Assembly: GCF_003054285.1 (NCBI RefSeq)
Contig: NZ_QBKS01000002.1
Location: forward strand, 248,001 to 312,000
From: Litoreibacter ponti
Lineage (GTDB): Bacteria > Pseudomonadota > Alphaproteobacteria > Rhodobacterales > Rhodobacteraceae
Length of the DNA: 64,000 nt
Direction of reading: 5' to 3'
The position numbers were made by a program, and so were the translations under genes. This document shows, one piece after another, positions 57,892-64,000 of this stretch. The notes beneath the pieces are model-generated. The model ran no database searches and had not been told where the DNA came from. It saw nothing but the letters and a program-made list of their open reading frames with translations. Numbering within the stretch: the stretch's first letter is position 1; every line of letters starts with the position of its first letter.

Positions 57892-58272
57892 ATGACCAAG
57901 ATGAACGCAGTAGGATGGTTCGACATTTACGTGGATGATTTGGACCGGGCCGTGGCCTTTTACGAAACCGTGCTCGGCGCGTCGCTGGAGCCGATGGGCG
58001 ACCCCACGGGCGAGGCGCAGATGATGAGCTTCCCCGCCGAGATGAGCGCTTACGGGGCCGCGGGCGCGCTGACCAAATCGCCCCATGCGGGGCCCGGCGT
58101 GGGGGGCACGATCATCTACTTCATGGCGGAAGATTGCGCGGTGCCCGAGGCCCGGGTGAGCGCGGCGGGCGGCTCTGTCATGCGGGAGAAATTCTCCATC
58201 GGGGAGTTTGGCTTCGTGTCGCTGTGCATGGACAGCGAGGGCAACATGTTCGGGATCAACTCGCTGAAATAA
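57892..58272 (+). CDS. VOC-family (glyoxalase/bleomycin resistance) protein
   Basis: This 126-residue protein is a single-chain vicinal oxygen chelate protein. It has MTKMNAVGWFDIYVDDLDRAVAFYETVLGASLEPM at the start and FSIGEFGFVSLCMDSEGNMFGINS at the end, with the usual two beta-alpha-beta-beta-beta modules. Whether metal is bound is not clear. It has AGGA upstream of ATG 57892. It lies 67 bases after the AraC gene, possibly under its control, and is convergent with the TetR gene. Confidence 0.88.
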   Translation: MTKMNAVGWFDIYVDDLDRAVAFYETVLGASLEPMGDPTGEAQMMSFPAEMSAYGAAGALTKSPHAGPGVGGTIIYFMAEDCAVPEARVSAAGGSVMREKFSIGEFGFVSLCMDSEGNMFGINSLK

Positions 58273-58307
58273 AAAAGGAAAACTGCACCAAGCAGGGCCT
58301 GCGGGGG

Positions 58308-58949
58308 TTACTCCGCAGGCTCTTCCTGTGTGGCTTTTCTCATTTTGCGCTCTTTCCAGCGCGGCATGCGCACGGCCTTGCCGGCCATGTCGGAATAGAT
58401 CGCCTCGACCCGGCCCAGCGTCAGGCGCCCGTCGGGCTTGTACCAACTGGTGACGCCATTGAGCATCGAGATCAGCGCGAGTGTGGTCAGCTTGGTGTCG
58501 TCGACATCGAAGAGGCCCTCGTCCTGGCCCGCGATCAGGATCGCCTCGAGCGCGTTCTCGTATTCGCGCCGCATCTCTTCGAGCGCCTTGAAATTGTCGG
58601 GCTCGAGATTGCGCAGCTCCATGTAGGAAATGAACACCTGCTCGGGCCGCTCAAGGTGGAAACGGATGTGGAAGCGCGTGAAGGCCTCGAGCTGCATGAC
58701 GGGACCTTCGGGCTTTTCAACCGCGGCCCATCCGTCAAGCACGTCCTGCATGTGATCGCGCAACAGATCGAAGAGCAGGGACTGCTTGTCGGGCGTGTAG
58801 AGGTAGAGCGCGCCCGCCTGCACGCCGACCTCCGCCGCGATCTGGCGCATCGACACCGCGGCAAAGCCGTGGGCTGCGAAAAGCTTCAGGGCAGCCGCCC
58901 GGACGCGGGGGCCAGTGATGTCGGAGTGGGAGCCGGTTTTACGTGCCAT
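58308..58949 (-). CDS. TetR-family regulator
   Basis: This 213-residue repressor has an N-terminal HTH (RVRAAALKLFAAHGFAAVSMRQIAAEVGVQAGALYLYTPDKQSLLFDLLRDHM) and a TetR_C-like ligand domain (FTRFHIRFHLERPEQVFISYMELRNLEPDNFKALEEMRREYE). The N-terminal and ligand regions resemble fatty-acyl or CoA-responsive TetR regulators, but the ligand is not known. A perfect palindrome lies 15 bases upstream of its start, suggesting autorepression. Confidence 0.9.
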   Translation of the reverse strand: MARKTGSHSDITGPRVRAAALKLFAAHGFAAVSMRQIAAEVGVQAGALYLYTPDKQSLLFDLLRDHMQDVLDGWAAVEKPEGPVMQLEAFTRFHIRFHLERPEQVFISYMELRNLEPDNFKALEEMRREYENALEAILIAGQDEGLFDVDDTKLTTLALISMLNGVTSWYKPDGRLTLGRVEAIYSDMAGKAVRMPRWKERKMRKATQEEPAE

Positions 58950-58963
58950 GGGCGAAGCGTATC

Positions 58964-58977
58964 TGAACGCGCGTTCA
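58964..58977. promoter_or_regulatory. TetR operator candidate TGAACGCGCGTTCA
   Basis: A perfect 14-base palindrome 14 bases upstream of the TetR-gene ATG and about 80 bases upstream of the divergent lipoprotein gene. GAACG half-sites are typical for TetR regulators of fatty acid and acyl-CoA pathways. Confidence 0.6.
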
Positions 58978-59059
58978 AATCAAGCCTCTATGTCGGGATG
59001 GACGCCGCCCGCGCCCCCGCCTATTGTGCCGGTGCAACAAGTTTTGAACGGACGGCCCC

Positions 59060-59362
59060 ATGCGCTGCACCCTTTTATTGGCCGCTTGCCTGGCCTTGTC
59101 GTCCGCCTGTACCGCCAATCTGCCCGCCATAGACGACACGATCTCAGAAGGGGCCCAGCGCGCCGACTACCCCGAACTTGAGCCCCTACCGAACCTGCTG
59201 GCACGCAGTGAGGCAGGCAGCAGCATCGAGGTGCAGACCGAAGCGCTGCAGGCCCGCGTGAGCCGCCTGAAGGCCCGCGCACGGGCGCTGAAAGGACGCA
59301 CGATCATCGACGGGGCCACGCGGCTGCGGCTGCTGGAGGCCACCAAAGGCAAGCCCGCCTGA
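59060..59362 (+). CDS. Small putative lipoprotein
   Basis: This 100-residue protein has a signal peptide ending in a lipobox (MRCTLLLAACLALSSAC, with acylation expected at Cys17) and a helical C-terminus rich in Arg, Lys and Leu (ALQARVSRLKARARALKGRTIID). It would sit at the outer or inner membrane face in the periplasm. Its position between the TetR operator and hom suggests it may be controlled by the TetR protein. Function is unknown. Confidence 0.75.
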   Translation: MRCTLLLAACLALSSACTANLPAIDDTISEGAQRADYPELEPLPNLLARSEAGSSIEVQTEALQARVSRLKARARALKGRTIIDGATRLRLLEATKGKPA

Positions 59363-59434
59363 GCAAGCCGCGTTGCACCGCGCCGGGATACGCGCTAACG
59401 AGCGCGCGACACCTTGAAATGACGGAGCGCCCCC

Positions 59435-60718
59435 ATGTCTGACCCCCTTCGCCTTGGCATTGCAGGACTGGGCACCGTGGGCGTGGGCGTGGTGCGGATC
59501 ATCCGCCAGAAAGCCGCGCAGCTGGAAGCGCGCACGGGCCGCAAAATCGTGATCTCGGCCGTCTCTGCCCGCTCGCAGAAAGACCGCGGCGTGCCGCTGG
59601 GCGACTATGCATGGGAAGACGATCCGGTGGCGCTGGCGGTGCGCGACGACGTGGATGTCTTTGTCGAGTTGATGGGCGGCGCGACCGGCCCCGCCAAGGA
59701 CGCGACCGAGGCCGCGCTGCGCGCGGGCAAGGACGTGGTCACCGCCAACAAGGCAATGCTCGCCGAACATGGCCAACCGCTTGCGCTTTTGGCTGAGGGC
59801 GAAGGCCGCGTGCTGCGCTTTGAGGCCGCCGTTGCGGGCGGCATCCCGGTGGTCAAGGCGCTGACGGAGGGGCTTGCCGGAAACGACATCACCCGGGTGA
59901 TGGGCGTGATGAACGGCTCGTGCAACTACATCCTGACGCGCATGGAGCATGCCGGGCTGACCTACGAGGAAGCCTTTGCAGAGGCCGACGGGCTTGGCTA
60001 TCTGGAAGCCGATCCAGAGCTGGACGTGGGCGGCATCGACGCCGCACATAAGCTGGCGCTGCTGGCGGCGATCTCGTTCGGGACGCAGGTGAAGTTCGAC
60101 GCGGTGCAGCTGGAAGGCATAGGCCAGGTCACCATCGAAGACATCCGCCAGGCCGCCGATATGGGCTACAAGATCAAGCTTTTGGGCATCGCGCAGATGA
60201 CCGCGCGGGGGCTGGTGCAGTCGATGACGCCGTGCCTGGTGCCTGCGACCTCGCCCCTTGGGCAGCTTGAAGGCGGCACCAACATGGTGGTGCTGGAAGG
60301 CGATCACGTGGGCCAGATCGTGCTGCGTGGCGCGGGCGCGGGCGAAGGCCCGACCGCAAGCGCGGTGCTGTCGGATGTGATCGACATCGCGCGCGGCCTG
60401 CGGCTTTCAACCTTCGGCCAGCCCGCCGAGACGCTGAAGACCACGCCTGCGGCCAATGCGGGCACGCCCGCGCCGTTCTATCTGCGTATGACGCTGCAGG
60501 ACAAACCGGGCGCGCTGGCCAAGGTCGCGACCTGCCTTGGCGATGCGGGCGTGTCGATCCACCGGATGCGCCAATACGACCATGTCGATGACCGCGCGCC
60601 GGTGCTGATCGTGACCCACACGACCTCGCGCGACGCGCTCGACGCGGCGCTGGCGGCCCTGCCCGGCACGGGCGTGCTGGCCTCCGAGCCCGTGGCGCTG
60701 AGGATCGAAGAGGTCTGA
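59435..60718 (+). CDS. hom: Homoserine dehydrogenase
   Basis: This 427-residue enzyme reduces aspartate semialdehyde to homoserine. It has a Rossmann N-terminus (LGIAGLGTVGVGVVRII), the VTANKAMLAEHG segment, the catalytic-domain motif NGSCNYILTRM with EAFAEADGLGYLEADPELDVGGIDAAHKLALLA, and a C-terminal ACT domain (LRMTLQDKPGALAKVATCLGDAGVSI). It is the first gene of a tight operon with the ceramidase-like gene, glpX and recJ. Confidence 0.97.
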   Translation: MSDPLRLGIAGLGTVGVGVVRIIRQKAAQLEARTGRKIVISAVSARSQKDRGVPLGDYAWEDDPVALAVRDDVDVFVELMGGATGPAKDATEAALRAGKDVVTANKAMLAEHGQPLALLAEGEGRVLRFEAAVAGGIPVVKALTEGLAGNDITRVMGVMNGSCNYILTRMEHAGLTYEEAFAEADGLGYLEADPELDVGGIDAAHKLALLAAISFGTQVKFDAVQLEGIGQVTIEDIRQAADMGYKIKLLGIAQMTARGLVQSMTPCLVPATSPLGQLEGGTNMVVLEGDHVGQIVLRGAGAGEGPTASAVLSDVIDIARGLRLSTFGQPAETLKTTPAANAGTPAPFYLRMTLQDKPGALAKVATCLGDAGVSIHRMRQYDHVDDRAPVLIVTHTTSRDALDAALAALPGTGVLASEPVALRIEEV

Positions 60719-60723
60719 GCCCG

Positions 60724-61437
60724 ATGGACTGGACTGCCCCCGTCGATATCTATTGCGAGCGGATGGGGCCGGAGTTTTGGGCGGAGCCGTGGAATGCGGT
60801 CACCAATGCCTCGTTCATTCTGGCGGCGCTTTGGGGCGCGTGGGCAATGCGTGCCTTTGGGGTGCGCAGCGTGCCCATCACGATCCTGACCGTGCTGGCG
60901 TTCTGCATCGGGATCGGCTCGTTCCTGTTTCACACCTTCGCGCAAGCCTGGTCGGGGGCTGCCGACGTGATCCCGATCTGGCTGTTCGTGCTGATCTACA
61001 TCCTGACCTGCGTGAACGTGGTGGGCGGCGTATCCTGGCCGCGGGTGCTGTTGGGCTTTGCGGGCGTGGTGGCGATCATCGTCGCGGCGGTGTCGCTGGT
61101 GGAGTTCCCCGCCCTGCCCGCCGCGCCCGACTGGATGAACGGATCGGAGCAGTATCTACCCGCCGTCGCAGCCATGATGTTCTTCTCGGCCCTGACGCTG
61201 ATCCGCGGGCATCCACTGCGCTGGTGGTTCACGGGCGCTACGGCGCTGTTCTTCCTGTCGCTCACGTTCAGAACCCTCGACGTGCATGTTTGCGACGGCC
61301 TGCCGCTCGGGACGCATTTCCTGTGGCACACGCTCAACGGCGCGGTGATCGCACTGCTGCTGCAGGCCCTGATCCGGCATCACGCACGCTTGATGCCCGG
61401 CGGCGGGGCGGCTACACCCACGACCACACATTTGTAA
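60724..61437 (+). CDS. Ceramidase-like membrane protein (CREST superfamily)
   Basis: This 237-residue protein has about seven membrane helices and the ceramidase pattern: an N-terminal VDIYCERMGPEFWAEPWNAVTNASF, the GIGSFLFHTFAQAWSGAAD motif with the conserved Ser, His and Asp, and the C-terminal GTHFLWHTLNG with the paired His that would bind zinc. It is predicted to be an amidase or related hydrolase in the membrane, perhaps of a ceramide- or amide-lipid. It begins six bases after the hom stop and is 11 bases before glpX. Confidence 0.85.
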   Translation: MDWTAPVDIYCERMGPEFWAEPWNAVTNASFILAALWGAWAMRAFGVRSVPITILTVLAFCIGIGSFLFHTFAQAWSGAADVIPIWLFVLIYILTCVNVVGGVSWPRVLLGFAGVVAIIVAAVSLVEFPALPAAPDWMNGSEQYLPAVAAMMFFSALTLIRGHPLRWWFTGATALFFLSLTFRTLDVHVCDGLPLGTHFLWHTLNGAVIALLLQALIRHHARLMPGGGAATPTTTHL

Positions 61438-61448
61438 GGAAGACCTTC

Positions 61449-62420
61449 ATGTCCAACACCCCCGACCTGTTTCAGGACCGCATGCTGTCATTGGGCCTGG
61501 CCCGCGTTTCGGAGGCGGCGGCGCTGGCCTCGGCCAAGCTGATCGGGCGGGGCGACGAGAAGGCCGCCGATCAGGCCGCCGTCAACGCCATGCGCGAGCA
61601 GTTGAACCTGCTCGACATTGCGGGCGTCGTGGTCATCGGCGAGGGTGAGCGGGACGAAGCTCCGATGCTCTACATCGGCGAAGAAGTCGGCTCCGGCAAC
61701 GGTCCGGGCGTGGACATCGCGCTGGACCCGCTGGAAGGCACGACGCTGACCGCCAAGGACATGCCAAACGCACTAACCGTGATTGCCATGGGCCCGCGCG
61801 GCTCAATGCTGCACGCGCCGGACGTCTACATGGACAAGCTGGCCATCGGGCCGGGCTTCGCCGAGGACGTCGTGACGCTGGATATGTCGCCGAAAGAACG
61901 CGTCGCTGCCTTGGCAAAGGCGAAGGGCTGCAAGACCGACAACATCACCGTCTGCGTGCTGGAACGCCCGCGCCATGAGCAGGTGATCGAAGACATCCGC
62001 TCCACCGGGGCGGCGATCCGCCTGATCACGGACGGCGACGTCGCGGGCGTGATGCACTGCGCCGAGGCCGCGACGACTGGCATCGACATGTACATGGGCG
62101 AAGGGGGCGCGCCGGAGGGCGTGCTGGCCGCCGCCGCGCTGAAATGCATGGGCGGGCAGATGTATGGCCGCCTGCTGTTCCGCAATGACGACGAGAAAGG
62201 CCGCGCCGCCAAGGCCGGGATCACCGATCTGGACCGCATCTACACGCGCGACGACATGGTGACGCGCAACGTGATCTTTGCGGCGACCGGGGTCACCGAT
62301 GGCTCGATCCTGAAGGGCATTCGCCGCGAGGTGGGCTACTTGACGGCGGAGACGATCCTGATGCGCTCGAAAACCGGGTCGGTGCGGCGCATGATTTACC
62401 GCAACCCCGACCACGGATGA
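61449..62420 (+). CDS. glpX: Fructose-1,6-bisphosphatase class II
   Basis: This 323-residue GlpX-type enzyme is needed for gluconeogenesis and in some relatives the Calvin cycle. Signatures are VVIGEGERDEAPMLYIGEEVG, the metal-binding DPLEGT, and the later TDGDVAGVM with EGGAPEGVLAAAAL. It has AAGGA upstream of ATG 61449. Its stop overlaps the recJ start by four bases (ATGA). Confidence 0.97.
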   Translation: MSNTPDLFQDRMLSLGLARVSEAAALASAKLIGRGDEKAADQAAVNAMREQLNLLDIAGVVVIGEGERDEAPMLYIGEEVGSGNGPGVDIALDPLEGTTLTAKDMPNALTVIAMGPRGSMLHAPDVYMDKLAIGPGFAEDVVTLDMSPKERVAALAKAKGCKTDNITVCVLERPRHEQVIEDIRSTGAAIRLITDGDVAGVMHCAEAATTGIDMYMGEGGAPEGVLAAAALKCMGGQMYGRLLFRNDDEKGRAAKAGITDLDRIYTRDDMVTRNVIFAATGVTDGSILKGIRREVGYLTAETILMRSKTGSVRRMIYRNPDHG

Positions 62421-64000
62421 GCGACGCCTTCCTCGGCGTTGAAAGCTCGCTGACGGGCCGCCGGTGGGTGGGCCTGTCGGTCGAGCAGGAGCGTCTGGCC
62501 GAGGCGATGTCCCAGCAGACCGACCTGCCGCGCCCGCTTTGCGCGACCTTGGCGCGGCTGGGCGTGCCGCCGGAGGGCGCGGAGGCGTATCTGACGCCAT
62601 CCTTGCGCGACCTGCTGCCAGATCCGTCCGTCTTGCGGGACATGGATGTGGCCTGCGCCCGGGTTGTTGCCGCCGTCGAGCGGCGCGAGCGGATTGCGAT
62701 TTTTGCCGACTATGACGTGGATGGTGGGTCATCCGCGGCGCTATTGATCGTATGGCTGCGCGAGATGGGGCTGGCGGCGACGCTCTATATCCCCGACCGG
62801 ATTGATGAGGGGTACGGCCCAAATGCACCCGCGATATCGGAGCTTGCCGCGGGGCATGATCTGATCATCTGTGTCGATTGCGGGACGCTGTCCCATGATG
62901 CGCTGGCCGCGGCGAAAGACGCGGATGTGGTGGTCCTCGATCACCACTTGGGCGGCGAGACCCTGCCGCCGGCGCTAGCCGTGGTGAACCCGAACCGCCA
63001 GGACGAGGATGGAGCGCTCGCCCATCTCTGCGCGGCGGGGGTCGTATTCTTGCTATTGGTGGCCGTGAATCGGGCTCTGCGCCCGAGCCGCGCGGTGCCG
63101 GACCTGATGGCGATGCTGGACCTTGTGGCCCTTGCGACGGTGGCGGATGTCGCGCCTTTGATAGGGGTCAACCGGGCGCTGGTACGCCAGGGTCTAAAAG
63201 TCATGGGCCAGAGGCGGCGCATGGGCTTGCGCGTCTTGTCGGATGTGGCCCGGATGGATACGGCGCCGACATCGTACCATTTGGGCTTTTTGCTCGGCCC
63301 GCGGATCAATGCAGGTGGACGCATTGGGGCTGCGGATTTGGGCGCGCGGTTGTTGTCGACCGATCAGGAACACGAGGCGCAGGCTTTGGCCGAGCGGCTG
63401 GATGCGCTCAATACCGAGCGGCGCGAGATCGAGGCGGCGGTGCGCGAAGCGGCCTTGGCGCAGGCCGAAGAGCGCGGCCTGGACGCGCCTTTGGTGTGGG
63501 CCGCGGGCGAAGGCTGGCATCCGGGGGTCGTCGGCATCGTTGCCGCACGGCTGAAAGAAGCGTCGAACCGGCCTGCCGTAGTGATCGGGCTGGACGGGGA
63601 CGAGGGCAAAGGCTCGGCCCGGTCGGTGTCCGGGATCGACCTGGGTGCGCAGATCCAAAAGCTCGCAGCCGAGGGCCATCTGATCAAAGGCGGCGGCCAC
63701 AAGATGGCAGCGGGCCTGACCGTGGCGCGCGACAAGCTGGAGCCCGCGATGGCCCGGCTGACCGAGATGATGGAAAAGCAAGGTGCTGGGCGGTTGGGCC
63801 CCTCCGACCTGCGCCTCGACGGGATAATGATGGCGGGCGCCGCGAGTGTCGAGCTGGTCGATTTGATCGAACAGGCCGGGCCTTACGGTGCGGGCGCGCC
63901 CGGCCCGCGCTTCGTGTTTCCCGATCAGAAAGTGCTGTTTACGAAGCCCGTTGGAGATGGACATCTGAAACTGAGCTTCGGGGATGGTGGACCGGCTCGG
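62417..64000 (+). CDS. recJ: Single-stranded-DNA exonuclease RecJ, 528 codons, truncated by window end
   Basis: A DHH-superfamily 5'-3' exonuclease for DNA repair. The catalytic Asp motif ADYDVDGGSSAALL and the DHH in VVLDHHLGG are present, together with ICVDCGTL, LVALATVADVAPL, LGPRINAGGR and the DHHA1 GGG motif (IKGGGHKMAAGLTV). The start at 62417 overlaps the glpX stop. The frame is still open at base 64000; only a short C-terminal part is expected to be missing. Confidence 0.96.
   Translation, partial: MSDAFLGVESSLTGRRWVGLSVEQERLAEAMSQQTDLPRPLCATLARLGVPPEGAEAYLTPSLRDLLPDPSVLRDMDVACARVVAAVERRERIAIFADYDVDGGSSAALLIVWLREMGLAATLYIPDRIDEGYGPNAPAISELAAGHDLIICVDCGTLSHDALAAAKDADVVVLDHHLGGETLPPALAVVNPNRQDEDGALAHLCAAGVVFLLLVAVNRALRPSRAVPDLMAMLDLVALATVADVAPLIGVNRALVRQGLKVMGQRRRMGLRVLSDVARMDTAPTSYHLGFLLGPRINAGGRIGAADLGARLLSTDQEHEAQALAERLDALNTERREIEAAVREAALAQAEERGLDAPLVWAAGEGWHPGVVGIVAARLKEASNRPAVVIGLDGDEGKGSARSVSGIDLGAQIQKLAAEGHLIKGGGHKMAAGLTVARDKLEPAMARLTEMMEKQGAGRLGPSDLRLDGIMMAGAASVELVDLIEQAGPYGAGAPGPRFVFPDQKVLFTKPVGDGHLKLSFGDGGPAR

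Overview
The window is high-GC, densely packed bacterial chromosome. Gene content and order point to an alphaproteobacterium of the order Rhodobacterales (Roseobacter/Rhodobacter type). The evidence is a CP4-like AroA, an aroA / cmk / rpsA / ihfB / lapA / trpF / trpB neighbourhood, a ScfR-type regulator, Fur/Mur, SelO, a hom / glpX / recJ order, and the general protein style. Most of it is core metabolism and housekeeping. Accessory genes are slotted between conserved blocks.

Layout. Positions 1-3597 (minus) hold a tripartite tricarboxylate transporter (TctC, TctB, TctA) followed by a truncated acyl-CoA ligase. A ScfR-like regulator diverges at 3796. Positions 5361-7772 carry a small exported protein, an SRAP (YedK/HMCES) protein and a slipin-like SPFH protein. 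Positions 7773-8533 are gene-free, with GC-rich hairpins and a degenerate tRNA-Asn-like element that has two T-arms. Positions 8534-10057 (minus) are the most unusual block: two exported PepSY-like proteins with enormous poly-aspartate tails, followed by a membrane-anchored LuxR-type regulator.

Positions 10280-24564 (minus) are an expanded version of the aroA-cmk-rpsA-ihfB-lapA-trpF-trpB neighbourhood. It is interrupted by a LysR regulator with a divergent small gene, a 634-residue RTX protein with a 36-residue super-repeat, an anchored protein of unknown function and a DUF3179 protein. Three extra overlapping genes lie between aroA and cmk.

Positions 24773-33651 hold trmB, a LysR regulator with a divergent DUF1330 gene and DMT exporter, selO, a nucleoside hydrolase, a CNNM/CBS protein, a degenerate metallophosphoesterase and xerD. 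Positions 33648-37133 pair an exported protein and a 44-residue membrane peptide with the divergent aroK-aroB operon. Positions 37244-44308 hold a lytic transglycosylase, ssb, a TraB-like protein, a PilZ protein, a DEAD-box helicase, Fur/Mur with a TPR protein, and a glycosidase-like protein. Positions 44397-57071 hold an AtoE-type transporter, eno, topoisomerase IB with a DUF2945 partner, anmK, tyrS, maeB, nadK and glyA. Positions 57084-64000 hold AraC, VOC and TetR genes, a lipoprotein, and the hom / ceramidase-like / glpX / recJ operon, which is cut by the window end.

Between genes there is a recurring motif of about 25 bases at gene 3' ends (seven copies), several arrays of back-to-back short-loop hairpins, and perfect palindromes upstream of eno, maeB and the TetR gene that look like operators. 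No insertion sequence, CRISPR array, prophage or complete canonical tRNA gene was seen.
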